Shown: positions 44,490-57,466, counted from the stretch's first letter. The stretch is DNA of 64,000 nt from Persicaria tinctoria (GCA_037127255.1 JBANSL010000008.1:9741396-9805395); one strand, 5' to 3'. The notes: a model not told the origin generated them from the sequence alone. Numbers and translations are program-made.

Positions 44490-46369
44490 ACACTAGTGCA
44501 GGCCCTGTCCGTGTACAAAGAATATATTTATATAATATTATAAATAATTTACATAGATTTCAATAAATAAATAATAATAATAATAATCTAAATATATATC
44601 ATTTTTCCACCAAAAAATAATATAAATATAAATAATATCAGCTCGAGAGATCATATAATATTAATCTAAATATCTTTTATTTAGATTCTCTCAAAATATA
44701 TATAAAATTCACATTTACAAAGTAAAATGTTTTTTTTTCCCTAATCTAGTAATCTACCATTAACTAAATCTGGTGTAATTTAATAGATAATTGATTTTTA
44801 AAAATATTTTAATATTATTTTTCAAAAAATAATCTAGATATAAATAAAATAACACTTATCATATATTACATATTTATCTATTAATATTTTTAGTAAGTAT
44901 GACTACAAAATATTTTTCATTTATATTCTTGTCAATTAACTAAAATATAGATTGATAGATATCTAAGATAGATAGATTGTTACTTATATAACTTTAAATA
45001 AACTATGACAATATATTATAATCAACCACAACGCGGCACATAAGACGCTTTTCCTAGAATCAACCACAATGCATTATGTAAGACGTTATGCATCGGTTTT
45101 AGTGTATATATAGAAGATAGATAGATATCCACCTAGAAATAAACGGGGTGGCTATATGCACCCATGACCTGTGCTATATGCACTCCTTATAAAAGATCAG
45201 AGATCCGCCTGTTATAAATTTTAAAAAAAATATACAGATTCGTCCGTTATAAACAAAAATGAAAAATTACATAGAATCTGTCCTATGTAAATTACCAAAA
45301 AGAGAGAATAAAGCTGCTACTACATTTTTTTTTGCTTTTAATTTTTTTTACATAGGGCGGATCATAAATCTGCCCTATGTAATTATTTTTTTTTTACAAT
45401 AGACGGATCTAAAATCCGTCCGTTTGTTTTATTTAACAACATCTAATTATTATTAGATAGGTGTCACCCTGATGATGAAACAGGTCATAGATCCGTCATA
45501 AGGAGTGTATATAAGATGTTGCGGATGTATATAGTACAATCCAAAAGAAACATTCTTTTGGGTGGGGTAGAGGCGTGTGATGAACAGGTTTGGAAGAAAA
45601 AAAAATTGAGATTAAAGAAATGGCAAGAGGTGTGGTGAAACGCCGTTTCAAAATGATTTATTATGCATTAATGTACAATTTACAAGCAAGTGATTTATTA
45701 TGCATTAATATGATACCATCATCCATGTGTTGCAATGAGTTTATCTCAAAATAAAACATCAAAAGTAACAACGGTGCTTTAGACTGCCACAACGATTTGG
45801 TGATGTCTACAAATTGACAGTGGTGATGAAATGATATTTTTCAATAGATGACTGAAACTTCATTGTCAAACATTGTTTTACAAACTCAAACATTAAACGC
45901 TATGTTAACTGTTTTGCCAAACACACCTTAACATAGGAATGTAAAAATTTGGCATCTTGGATCTCCAAATTCGAACCAATCTTGAGATGGTGAAATTAGG
46001 TGTGGTTTTGGGTAATGCAAACTCTTTCTTCTACAGCTAATTTTCTATTGCAAAATGAACTTCGATTGAAGGCTTGCTGACTATGGTGAAATCACTAACA
46101 ATCCCTCGAACACCATGAATTTCACAATCTCAAGCTTGATTTGAGTTTGGAGATCCAAAATGTGAAATCTCACATTCATATCCTAAGGGAATTAATAACA
46201 AGCAATTGACCGACGAATATCTACTCTTGAAGACATAATTTTCTAGTCAAAAAATGGACTTTTGACTAATTTTTTTCAAGGATTTTTTTAAAAAAAAAAT
46301 TATCGACCTCAAGTTCGGGAATCAATCAAACTAACATTAACAAAAATTGGAGGTAGAACCAAGCCGAGC
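44490..46369. other. AT-rich spacer
   Basis: No gene seen. It contains the inverted-repeat element at 45145-45535 and AT-rich low-complexity DNA. Confidence 0.4.
45145..45535. mobile_element. Possible MITE with inverted ends
   Basis: The left part has TATATGCACTCCTTATAA and GATCCGCC. The right part read inward has TATATACACTCCTTATGACG and GATCTATGACCTG. Two inner blocks (ATCCGTC/CATAGGGCGGAT) are also inverted. Exact ends and target duplication are not clear. Confidence 0.4.
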
Positions 46370-46645
46370 CTGAACCGATCATACGGGCTTAGAATTGTGG
46401 TTAAGATCGGCTTGTTTGGTAAATGAACGAGCTCAAACCGATTTTTTTCGAGTATTAAGCAACGCTTCTAGCTCATGCCGCGGTAACTATAAGGAAATTT
46501 TGTAAATTTCACAACATTCGGCGTGCTCGAGTTTGAATCGAGCCAAACCGAGCTTTAAATTGAACTTAAAAATGTGTTCATACTCGTCTTGTTTAGTAAA
46601 TCAACGAGCTCAAGCCGAGCTACTCGATTCATATAATCGCCCTAA
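46370..46645. repeat. Dispersed GCTCG-rich repeat, copy 3
   Basis: Carries CAACGAGCTCAAGCCGAGC, GTGCTCGAGTTTGAATCGAG and the end ATAATCGCCCTAACT, matching copies at 12135-12500 and 25405-25570. Confidence 0.6.
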
Positions 46646-46965
46646 CTGGAAGTGCAAATGACAAAACCAATCAAGGGATTCATATCTTGCTTAAAGAAGG
46701 ACTACAATGAGTGACAAACATAACTAACATATGTTGCTGCATATTCAGAAAGATATAACATTTGTTGCTTTGTCAAAAACTGCTTTAGATGTACATGAAA
46801 TGGAATTCAATCATACATTAACTCACATACCTTTTGATATAGCACGGTGCAGCTGTTTTCTTTCGTCCGTATCAACTCTTGGCATCATACAGCTGAACAT
46901 GTACAATGCCTGCAGAACAAAAATTGAAAATCACCAAAACCAATTGAGAATTAGTACTGTTTTAC

Positions 46966-48561
46966 CTAAAGAGGGCGAGTCACGAACCCCCTATCGACCA
47001 TCTTCTCGACCAACTCTTCATGCTTCTTCAACTGACCAGCCTTCCTCAGCTGCTGCAGCACCATCTCGTACAATGGCAATGACGGCCTCAAGCATTTCTC
47101 CTCGATCATCTCCCTGAACAGCTTGTAGGCATTGTTCCAATGCCCCATTCCACCAAACACCGAGATCAAAATCTTGTATGTGTTCACGTTAGGCTCGACT
47201 TCTTCCTCGTCCATCTCCTTCTTGAGTTTCAGGACCATGTCAGTGGACTTTGAAACAGCAAACATCTTCATCAAAGTGTTGTAGGTGACGTTATTTGGCC
47301 TAGCCTTGAGCTCCTTCATCCTTGAAAACAACCTGTGGGCGCCATTCACATCTCCCGACTTGGCTATGCAAGTGAAGATCGGATTGAAACTGTGCGCGTT
47401 AGGAGTGACGCCCTTCTTCTCCATCTGATTCAGCACCTTGATCGCCTCATCACGGCTCCCATCCCTACAATGCGCATCTATAAGGAAATTATAGGTGACG
47501 ACGTCCGGTGAGCACCCAAGCCTCACCATTTGGTTGTAAACCTGCAAGACCCTTTCGGTTTTCCCGGCCTTCACATGAACCCTAATCATATTATTGAAGG
47601 TGATCGAATTCGGGGGGCAACCCTTCTCAATCATCTCGGAGAAGACATCGTGTGCACGCGTAATCTGCCCGCACCTACACAGGCCATCAATCACGATGCT
47701 GTAAGTGTACACATTGGGCTCAATCCCGGCCGCCTTCATCTCACCGAAGACCCTCTCGGCCTCCGAAATGTTGTTCGCTCTGCACCATCCGTGGACCAAG
47801 CTAGTGTAAAGCACTACATCGGGCTTAAACCGATCCTTCAAGCCGTCGAAGAACGACTGAGCCTCTACGGCGCGTCTCTTCTTCGAGAGGATACTAATCA
47901 CATTCGAAAACGCAACCTTATCAGGCGCACAGCCGTAATCATCCATCCGATTGAATGTGTATATAGCCTCATCAGCTAATCCAGCCCTAACGTATCTCCT
48001 AATCAAAATGCTGAATGTTTCGACGGGAATCTCTAAACCCCTAGATTTCATCAGATCAATTAAATGCCAAGCTAGGTCGAAATGTCTCACCTTTCCAGAA
48101 AGATCGATCATTTCGTTGTAGACCTTAGGGGTCTGGGGGAAATCGTCTTGATTGGTGGCCCAATTGAAGAAAGCAAGCGCCTGGAGGAAGGGGATCCCAT
48201 GGCGGACGCTGGCGCACTTCTCGATTACACGGCGGACGACGCCCGGAGAGAGGGCTTCGGCGGCGGCGGAGATGCGGGAGAAGTCGTGAGAGAGAGATGG
48301 GATGGTGAGGTCCGGAGAGGGCGGGGCAAGGTTTGAGTCTGCGGGAGGGTTTCTGCGATGGTGCTCCTTGATAATCGAGTGGAATTTGTCGGAGATTTGG
48401 GAGTCGGAAGGGCAGAGATTAGGGTTTGTGGGGCTAATTTGGTCGGTATCTTCATCGTCGGATGAGTAGGAAGAGGTGTAGGGTTTGAGGGAGGTTTTAG
48501 GGAGAGGAGTGAGAAATCGGGCAAAGAGGGAAAGGTGGAGTTTTGATTTGGTTAGAGCCAT
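46966..48561 (-). CDS. P-class pentatricopeptide repeat protein, mitochondrial
   Basis: Sequence-specific organelle RNA-binding protein, probably acting in mitochondrial transcript processing or stability (class knowledge). 531 residues, no intron. The N-terminus ([17 protein letters not shown]) is basic and Ser/Leu-rich, a likely mitochondrial presequence, followed by a Ser/Pro-rich linker. About eleven 35-residue PPR motifs run from about 130 to 520, seen as repeated VxTYNxLI, GCxPD and A--LF-EM patterns ([57 protein letters not shown]). No E, DYW or SMR tail, so P-class. It resembles Arabidopsis At1g20300 in size and position near SMT2 and P4H (from memory). RNA target unknown. Confidence 0.93.
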   Translation of the reverse strand: MALTKSKLHLSLFARFLTPLPKTSLKPYTSSYSSDDEDTDQISPTNPNLCPSDSQISDKFHSIIKEHHRRNPPADSNLAPPSPDLTIPSLSHDFSRISAAAEALSPGVVRRVIEKCASVRHGIPFLQALAFFNWATNQDDFPQTPKVYNEMIDLSGKVRHFDLAWHLIDLMKSRGLEIPVETFSILIRRYVRAGLADEAIYTFNRMDDYGCAPDKVAFSNVISILSKKRRAVEAQSFFDGLKDRFKPDVVLYTSLVHGWCRANNISEAERVFGEMKAAGIEPNVYTYSIVIDGLCRCGQITRAHDVFSEMIEKGCPPNSITFNNMIRVHVKAGKTERVLQVYNQMVRLGCSPDVVTYNFLIDAHCRDGSRDEAIKVLNQMEKKGVTPNAHSFNPIFTCIAKSGDVNGAHRLFSRMKELKARPNNVTYNTLMKMFAVSKSTDMVLKLKKEMDEEEVEPNVNTYKILISVFGGMGHWNNAYKLFREMIEEKCLRPSLPLYEMVLQQLRKAGQLKKHEELVEKMVDRGFVTRPL

Positions 48562-49557
48562 TGGAGGGCGAAGGAGAAGGGTTTAAGGGAGGTTTTAGGG
48601 CGAGTAGCTACGATACGAAGCAGATGAGATTTGTGTTCACTTCATCAGCTGAATCAAGGTTTAAGCTTGAATCCCTAGCGACTGAGGACGACGAACGCCG
48701 TTACAGCCTTACAGGCGAGCTGGGTGAACTTATCACATGAATGGATTGGGCTTAAAGCCCAAACAGGGCCCAATTATCAATTTGCAAATTTTGCAACAAA
48801 TTTTTCATCTTCTTTTCGAGTGTGTATCAGTATAATAGTATATGTATGGGAACCTGAAAAAAAAACCTTTAAAATGATTTATAACTTTAATTATATAATT
48901 ATGTATTTATATGTTATTAGTTTGACATTTGTGATTTGTGTGACTCCTATTAATATAAATCTTTTTTTACAAAACCTTTAAAATGATCTGTTACTATATA
49001 TTACTCCCTCCGTCCGAGAATAGATGATTTTTTAGTCTTTAAAACTTTGTCAAAAATATATGGATTTTTAGGTGTATAGGTTTATGTACTCAACTCACTC
49101 TGTACTATGTATATGGAATAATGGAACTGTATATTCAACTGTCAACTACAAGAAAGATACATATTTTCATCTCTGCTGGATAGACAGGTTACTGTGTATC
49201 GATCAAACATAATGCTGATGAAAGACCGAGAGTTTCGTCAAAACTAAATGTCATGTATGATGTATCCCATCTCCCCAGAGATACACTCCACCTGCCAATA
49301 GCACAATTCCTTGTCTCAGATATAGAGCATGAAAGATGCCAAATCACTGTGGTTAATTTTGCAGAGAGGCGATTAAAACTTTGCGATGAGGAGGACACAG
49401 TTGGGTGTGTTTTGCAAGCGTCAGTTCACCATACAAAGCTTCCCTAATATCAGACATTCATCCGTTCACCTCTATGAAAATTTAGCAGATACAAGTTCTC
49501 TAATTCTCAAGAAAACATGACTAGTATAGGCATGGGAAATTACCTCCACAAAAAGCC
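48562..49557. other. PPR upstream region and P4H 3' UTR
   Basis: The left part is the PPR promoter. The right part (about 49100-49557) is the likely 3' UTR of the leftward P4H gene. A half-Stowaway end, TACTCCCTCCGTCCGAGAAT, lies at 49002-49021 without a matching partner. Confidence 0.5.
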
Positions 49558-51923
49558 CTACGCCTTGTACTCCCCAACATGCATCCACTTGGTAGATGAC
49601 CATTTGTTCCCTTTGATTACAGGGCAGCCACCTGCAAGTAACATAAGCATTAATATCAGAAACAAATCTACCAGCAGTGGTTTCAGTAATACGCCGGAAC
49701 TCACCATGTAAACTGGATGGATCTAATGAGGCATCAGGCCTCATACTCCAGAAAAGCAATGCATCACCCCTTTTTGGTTTCACAGAAAGACCTTTTTTAC
49801 CACATTCAGATAATTCATTCCACCATGGGACAGAAGAGACGTTTCCTCTGGCAGCGGGGAATACTGTTTCTCCCCCTTCTTCTACATCTGACCTACAAGA
49901 ATATCAAAAAACTACTATAACTCTACAACGGAAGAACTGATTCATAGAAACTAATCAACAAGAGTTGCAGCTATATCGATACTTGTAAGAAATCTTACAG
50001 GTACATAAGAACAGTAGCAATTCTTTGACCCCCATTCTTTGTGTTGAACTCATCTAAAAAATAATCATAGTGAGGATCATATTTCTGCCCTTCCTCGTAA
50101 TGGAGAATCTGAAGTCCCTCTCCGTGATCTGCAATTATCATTAGAACAAGCATTATATGATCACGCCCAATATTATGATGAAATATGAATGGAAGTAATG
50201 AAATATTCAATCACACATGATAAGACTTCCACTGAAACCTTCTACCACAACTGACCAAAATATGCAATAGAATATGCAGAACATTATAAAGGGTGGAATG
50301 GGAAGTAATACATCTCAAATACACAAAGAAGATAGAAAATGGGCTATCAAGTAGCCTCCTAAGCTTGAGATTTTGAGAGTCAAGCATTATAACATGTACA
50401 GGTAGAAATATTGTTTGCATGGAAAAACTCATGCCCCATATTTACCATGTCCGTTTATATTGTTAATTTGTTACATATATCTAACTCGTATTTAAAAAAA
50501 AAAAGAAAAAAAAAAGATCAGTCACAGCTTCAGCCTTCTCCGGAAATTAAATTCACCCAGCAACCAGTCAAGTGCATGGACTTCCACTGTGATCACTAGA
50601 ACCATCTTTACTCATTTGAGCTCCCAATATCAACTCAGACACTTGCAGTCGTGATATAATAATACCAAGGCTATAGGAAATTAGGATAAATTCAATAGAA
50701 CTTACCCTAGAAGGCTAGAACTGGATCCAAAGTACATACAAGTGATGGGATGCATAACAAAATGGCAAAATAGATAGCGCAAAAAATATTACAACACAAA
50801 AACATCGTTATAATACATACCTACAGGAATGAAACTGAAATCTGCTATCCTTTTCTCAATATCTCGGATTACCTTGTCCCTGCCTCTTTTAAGAAACGTC
50901 CCAGAACTTGTACGCACCCTGCAGACAAGCACAATGCAGTAACAAATTATCACCAAGTTTGTAGAAAAGAAAAAGATGCAAAACAGTTTTAACCCTGATA
51001 AATGAATAAAAGCCGTATGTAGAATCTCATTATTATTGAGCCGTAATACATTACAAGAGCTAACCTGCTGTCCTTACTCCGACCAGTTTTACTATCAACA
51101 ACAGTTGATTTAGCCATATGAGGCTTTGCAAGGTTGATTAGGTACTCACACTCCTCCTTGGACTGAACAAGCAGAATAGGGATTCAATACTTATTGAGAT
51201 ACAGCCACCAAATGCACGCATCCACGAAGTGTAGAAAACAAAATCGACAACTACACCCTACACTAACACTTTGGCAAAGATAAATCTTTGCATCAGATTG
51301 CTAATTCAAATATGAAACATCAGATTGCTAATTCAAGTGACTAATTGCTAATTCAAGTGACTAATCACTGCTGCTAAAATTAGCAGACACTTTAATCATA
51401 GAAGCAGAAGCCATGTTGATTCAATAAGGTCAACTGCAGTTACAATTAACACTCACAGAAACGCAGTTCTGTTTAAAAAATTCGACCATGGCGTTATTGG
51501 CGTGGATATCAGAAGCGAAATTTGATCGAATCTTACCAGGAAATTATGGTAGAGGAAGGCTCTGGGCTCCCAGGAAATGATTTCAACCCATTGTTCTCCC
51601 TTCTTTCCCAAACCCTCGCCTCTGTAATCGGAATGCAGAAATCCAATAAGTACCAAAAACGACGAAAGATCAAAATAAATCTCAAGCAAACAGCATGAAT
51701 TTCAACATCAAGGAGGATTAACCACACACCTCTCGAGGACTTTACGACCGAAAGCGCTCAGATGATGGGCGGGGCCGGAATCTTCGGAGTCGATAGGAAG
51801 AGAGAGAATGCCGAGACCGAGAAGCAACAGAAGCACGACCGACAGCATCAGGAGCATCGAGAGCACAAGCTTGACCGTCGAAGCTCTCTTCAGCCCCAAT
51901 CGATGCTGCCTTGGCTTCGCCAT
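49558..51923 (-). CDS. Prolyl 4-hydroxylase, 7 exons
   Basis: A Golgi/ER type II membrane enzyme that hydroxylates prolines in extensins and arabinogalactan proteins, using Fe(II), 2-oxoglutarate, O2 and ascorbate. Exons, minus strand: 51923-51730, 51621-51537, 51162-51065, 50918-50821, 50128-49999, 49892-49705, 49631-49558; phases agree and give 288 residues. One membrane anchor spans about 17-40 after a basic MAKPRQHRLGLKR tail. Iron ligands: H178 and D180 (PHYDYF) and H264 (SSLHGG); the 2-oxoglutarate Lys is K274 (GNKW). WEPRAFLYHNFL, VRTSSGTFL, GGQRIATVLMYL and DVEEGGETVFP are family signatures. All introns are GT-AG. It is close to the Arabidopsis P4H group that includes At1g20270, P4H3 (memory). 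All key residues are present. Confidence 0.96.
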
Positions 51924-54536
51924 TATTAGTGAAACACACTGAAATCAGAACAATTCGTCCTCTTTTACTGTGCGTTTGTTCTCGGAGCCCAAAACCCTAA
52001 ATCGATCTGTGGACAAACCCTTCGAATTTGGAGAAACGATCCAAGATAAACACAAGCAACTCAATCACGAACAGGGGACAAGATGTTTTTACTGGAATCG
52101 ATTTGATTCGAAGAGTGCGCGATCCACGGAGAATCTAAGCAGCTTTAGGATTCACGAAGCCGTAATGTCGGTGAGACCAATCGATGAAAGATGCGATGAC
52201 AAAAATGTTCGAATTAGCCAAAATGTTACACGTTCGAACAATTCAACAGTCAACCGTAAGGAATTTGGTGGCCGATTGACCGGAACGCGACTTGGACAAT
52301 TTTTTTTTTCTTTTTCTTTTTCTTTTAGATGGGGAAAGATTTCGAATAAGAAGATTCTACCCGAAAGCATTTTTATGAATGAGATCCTGCAGATCTGAAT
52401 TACTATTTAATATGTCGATACCCTGCGTAGAGTGGCCTAAGTGTGCAAGTGCAACCTTATCAAACATCTTTCACAACCGATAACAGGGTTTTTATATCAG
52501 CCATGGCCCATGATCAATTCAATTTCCCAAGGGCTATATCTTTGTTTTTCAAATGGTTCTATTTGTACTTTATTTATATGCAGTTGTCTCAACTTTCAAA
52601 TGTAATAAAAATAGCCCGACCTTTGAGAGTAGTGATAATATATTACCACGAGTTTTCTCATGGTTAAAAAATTATGACAAGGCAGCCTACGAGGAGTTTT
52701 TTACAATGTTTTTTTGAACGATTTCCTTAGAAAAAAAAAATTAAAGTTGGATCGGGTTGATACCCAACACATTTTCCTCCCTTCTATCGTCTTCTTTGGT
52801 CGCCTCTTGAACTGTCTTCCACGTTTTCCAGGCAGCTTGTGGTTCATTTTCAATGGCAATCTTCCTCCCTCGTTATAGCCTATTTTGATATGTCACTCTA
52901 ACATTTTCTTCCTCTTTAACCGGATTAGTTGCTTGGTTGAATCAATTTCATTTTTCGAGTTTAGTTTTGTTGTCGGTTTAATTTTTTTCTCCTAATGAAT
53001 TATGAAACCATTCAAGAAAACTCAATTTTAATGTTAATTTGTAAAAAGACTTCCATAAATACTGTATTGCCAGCATTTATGACCAGTGAGAAAACTCATA
53101 GTAATATACCCTAAAAAATCTGAATATTTTTATTACATTTGAAAAGATTTTTTTTACCTTTGGGGTATTTTAATTAGTTTTTTTTTTCCTTCCTACATTC
53201 AAACTTCGAAATCCAATGAGGCCAAAAGAGGGATGACGTGGGCCATAGAGATGTGCTTTCTTGGGCCTATCCACAGGCCCAAATGGCAAGTAAACCCTAG
53301 AATCTGAGTGAATTGTGTGAACAGCGTGTATTGATATTCAAAAAAAATATTACATACTGTATTTTGGATGGATGTAAATGCAAACACAGTCCACAAAAAG
53401 AGTTCTTTGGTTTGGGTATTATTTTCATTATTTTGTATGGTTTTATTAAAAAGGTATAAAAAAGGAAGCTTAGCATAAATTTATTTGAAAATTTAACATG
53501 CAAGGTCAAAAAAAAAATTGTACTCTTGAGACCAATGACGCCAAGTGTTAAGGGAGATGTATCTTTAGTTTAAATCCTACTTTAGTAGGATTTACGAAAA
53601 TGTGGGTGCTCGAACTTTCAATGACTTGATGAGCATGTTTGGTATTTGTGAAAATATGGGTGATCAAACCTTCAATGGTTTGAGTGAGCTTAGCTAGTGG
53701 CTTGTTGCTTAGCTTTCTTAGTTCGAGCTAGTGGTTTACAGGCTAATGATCAGCCTCATGGATATGGATGATCAAAGCCTTATTTGGATAACCACCCAAA
53801 AACCCTAAAAGTTTAAAAACAGGTGAAGTAAAATAAATTCAAATGGTTGGTTAAAGCTTTAAATATTTGTTATACAAAAACACAAAAATTTAACTTTTCA
53901 TAAATTTTAATTCATCCAGATCAGAAGAAGTTCACTTGCAGAAGGGAACTATTTAAGTAACTTTCTCCCTTATATTGGTCGCGCGGGCTTCTTCTTTTGT
54001 TTTATATTATATCTATATCTATATTGGTTGTCACTTTCAAGTTCAACACTGACATGTAATTTTTTTTTTATATATATATATATAAGAAGTGCGTTTAGAA
54101 GCATGCATCAATTTGGGACGATGTACTATATTGCCAGCTATATGTTTACAAGTAACACAGTATTTAGTTACATTTTTCAATCCATATATATGCACACAAT
54201 ATATAGTTTACTGCAGTTTTTCCAAATCAAGATCAAAACTTTATTGGCCAAAGAAATTTCCAATCCAAAACTATGTATTTTCATCCATAACAATCATATT
54301 AATCACGTGCCAATTTTTCTCCAACCTCGATCTTTAAACTCAAGTTATTTAATACGGAGTATGAATTTCAATTGTTAAATACGGAGTATTATTTGAATGA
54401 ACTGAGCGGTAAGTGATGCGTGCTACGGTGATAGTGTGGTAATTGTAAATGGTAAAAAATGGAGGGAGGGAAAAACAGAAACTCTGAAGATTCAACGAAT
54501 CCAGCCAGCCGCTATTTACAGTTACCAATTTATAGA
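51924..54536. other. P4H upstream region and spacer
   Basis: Promoter and 5' UTR of P4H near 51924-52200, then AT-rich DNA with poly-T runs. No convincing gene; short ORFs lack motifs. TACGGAGTA occurs at 54353-54361 and 54380-54388. Confidence 0.45.
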
Positions 54537-54563
54537 GTCCGTCCGTCCGTCCGTCCGTCCGTC
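54537..54563 (+). repeat. (GTCC)n microsatellite
   Basis: Six and three-quarter units of GTCC in a row, inside a promoter-like region. Confidence 0.92.
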
Positions 54564-55189
54564 AATGAGTGTATGATGGAAGGCGGCATCGTACAACTGT
54601 AAGAGGCAACCGTTGGCAGTGTGAAGTGATACTGATGACGTGGGAATCTCGGCGTTCATGCACTGCATTGCACCTCTAACGCTCCATCCCCATACCTCCA
54701 TTTGTCATTTCCAGGTTTCTTCCTTCCTCCATCACTATGCAATTAAACTACTGTAGTAGCTACAAAACATAAATTAAATTATATGTGAGCTAAATCATTT
54801 TTTTTTACACACATAATTTTCATTAACAAAATCTGTAATTTAATACTATAAATGATTAATTTTTTTTAAATTTTCTTACTTTTTTACCTAATTGTTTTTT
54901 TTTTACGAATGGAGCAGATCTTAATCTGTCCCTCGGTGGCTTACAATTACAACTCCTTAACCATCCACGACCATAAATAGTCCTCTTTTTCATTTTTTTT
55001 CCGTATAATAATTTTTATAATTTTTTTTTAAATTTATACTTATTAAAAAATTATATAAAAAAAATCAAATAATTGTTTTTTAAAATTTAATTTTTTTAAA
55101 AAACTTACTAAAATTAAATTCAAGAGACAATTAATATAAGATGGAGGGAATATAGAGTAGAAGTATATACTATTTGCAAACCATAAACA
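54564..55189. other. Spacer, no gene seen
   Basis: Mixed then AT-rich sequence. A TGACGTGG element lies near 54635, but no gene start follows. Confidence 0.35.
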
Positions 55190-55405
55190 AATTTTTTTTA
55201 TGACAAGGAACCCACCTTTGGTGGTAAACCACAAACAGTGACTCAGCCGGCAAGAGCCATGTACCAGGTAAACCGGGTCGACCCACTGGTGGGGAGCAAG
55301 ATAAACCTTGGATTTTCACCAAAGAAAGAGGCATAGACGAGTTTTGAATCTGGGACCTCCTTACCCCTCCTTTCACTCCACACCACTAGACTACCCTGAG
55401 TGAGG
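55190..55405 (-). mobile_element. tRNA-derived SINE
   Basis: Minus strand: an A-box-like TAGTCTAGTGGTGTGG (about 55379-55394) and a B-box-like GGTCCCAGATTCAAAAC (about 55341-55357), then a body with GTGGTTTACCACCAAAGG and the 3' end TTGTCATAAAAAAAA (55193-55207). This is typical of plant tRNA-derived SINEs. Confidence 0.78.
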
Positions 55406-57049
55406 CAACATATTTTGCTTAGTATGTTTAGGTTTTTTTTTATATATAATACAGTGGGCAAAAATCAGGAAGGTTATGCGCTGAGCGTATAACCCCTCCT
55501 TGATCATCCTCAAGGATGATAGAATACAATTTCCTATTAAAAGGGATAGTTAATCTATTGCATATGATTCCATGTCTAGCTATATAATCACCTACTCTAT
55601 TTGCTTAGTATCTTTAGGTTAATGTAAATTCATATATATGAGTTAATTTTTTTTTTAAATGATACATACTTCCAACATCTCTAATAGAATCTCCTAGAAC
55701 TTTTCTAAAAAAAAACTACCCAAATATTAAAATATCTAAAAAAAAATTACATACAACTATAATAAATGCAAAATTTTATAATATAATAAATAAATTTATT
55801 ATATAATACAGTATTCATTAAACATCAAATTTAACATCGAACTTTAAATTTTAATATAAATTCTTAACAAGTTTAAGTTAAATCCTCCGTGTTTACATCA
55901 ATTGAACATAAAGATTGAGATTAAGGTTTGTTACAACTCCTAACTTAATAATATATAAATCAACAAATTGAATCAAATCGAAGAAAACCGAACAACAAAA
56001 ATCAATAAAACAAAGGGCCAAATCGAATAGCAATGGTGAATAGCTTTAGCTTGTTGAAAACTAAATTAAATAAGCATTCAAGCCTTTCCGCCTAAATTTC
56101 CCCAAAATTTTAATTTTAGAGTTTAACTATTTCACTATTCTATTTTTCTCTTCTTCTACATTTCAAGATTTTTTCCTCTCTCATCCAATTTCTTTATTTT
56201 ACAATATAGAAAGTTGTTGAGGGTATAAAACATATACTGTATTAGAGAAAATCTTTACGTTGGAGTTGATTGATAAAAAAAAAAGATTTTTTTTAAATTT
56301 TCTTTTTATTTTGTTTTATTTTACTAGAGTTATTAGAGATGCTCTAACTATACGTGTTTTGGTTGAAATGTTTTATTCTAAATCACTCGTCATTTTAATA
56401 TTCACAATTTTAAAGATACCTTGGAGACTTGGAGCACATATTTTCTCTATCAAAAAAGAAAAAAAAAAACTTTGCAATCATTAGCATTTTTCTATTTAAT
56501 TGATTTTTAACAAAAATAAAACGCTAGGGAGTATTATAAAACGACAAATATAAAAGTGAGGGATGAAAAAGACGAACACTCGCATTAACTGTGTATATTT
56601 ACAACAACAAATTACAAATAAAAATCAAATTTAAATGGTGCAGAAAATACCAAGAGCTTGAATTGAATCTACTACGGAGTAATTCTATTTCTACTCAATC
56701 ACCATCTACCGAACAAAACACCATTCACCGATCATCCACCGCCGACGCGAAGCGCCGCCGAAAACAGGACATCTGTATGATCAGATTTCTGGACTCTGAA
56801 CTTGCCCCCCCCCCAAATCCCATTCTAACTTTTTTTGATTCTTTCTATTTTTCGGAATTAAATACCAAGAAAAAGAGGCCACCTTGATTTTTTTCCCCTT
56901 AAATAGAAAAGCTTGAACGGAAATCGTCGACCGATTACCGGAGATCCGCCGGTGAAATTCTGATTTCTGCATATTTGCGCGATCAAACGAAGCGATTTTG
57001 TCAAAATCGGATCCAAGAGAGGAGTTAAGCCATAAAGGAGTGATTTTTA
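55406..57049. other. Spacer and 3' flank of the RING gene
   Basis: Two adjacent small hairpins at 55474-55520 (TTATGCGCTGAGCGTATAA and ATCATCCTCAAGGATGAT) are of unknown origin. Then AT-rich DNA, with the presumed 3' UTR of the RING gene near 56800-57049. TACGGAGTA at 56673-56681. Confidence 0.4.
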
Positions 57050-57466
57050 TCAGCAGGGGTTCTGCGAGGAGTCGAAGAGCTCCGGTGCGAGGCGGGCCCT
57101 GCAAACAGGGCAGACCGGGTTCTTAGACAGCCACGTGTCAGCGCACTGCAGGTGGAAGCCGTGGTTGCAACCGGGAACCATCCGAGCCGGTTGCTCGCTC
57201 TCGATCTCGTCCAGGCACACCGCGCAGTCGTTCCCCATCACCAGCTCTTTCCCGGTAACCTTCGGCAGTTTACCGAGCTCCTCCGCCGATAGCCCCTTCG
57301 CCGGCGGCTTCTCCGGGGAGCTCATCGCCCCGGCAGCATCGTCAAGCCCTCCGCCGCGGCCGCCGCTCCTGGTAGATGAGAAAAAGAGGAGGCACATGTA
57401 GACGATGAACACCACTGTCATCCCGACGCAGGGGAGGAACAGCGCCAGAAACAAGGAGAACAACAT
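57050..57466 (-). CDS. ATL-family RING-H2 E3 ubiquitin ligase, ATL23-like
   Basis: A membrane-anchored E3 that recruits E2-ubiquitin through a RING-H2 domain; targets unknown. 138 residues, no intron, usual for short ATLs. An N-terminal transmembrane helix spans about 3-29 (LALFLPCVGMTVVFIVYMCL). A GLD-like box (GLSAEELGKLPKV) precedes the RING: C81, C84, C100, H102, H105, C108, C119, C122, spaced as in RING-H2, with W112 for E2 contact. Some conserved ATLs have Pro before the third Cys; here it is PGC, as expected. The start is the first ATG, directly at the hydrophobic helix. Closest remembered match is Arabidopsis ATL23. Confidence 0.92.
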   Translation of the reverse strand: MLFSLFLALFLPCVGMTVVFIVYMCLLFFSSTRSGGRGGGLDDAAGAMSSPEKPPAKGLSAEELGKLPKVTGKELVMGNDCAVCLDEIESEQPARMVPGCNHGFHLQCADTWLSKNPVCPVCRARLAPELFDSSQNPC

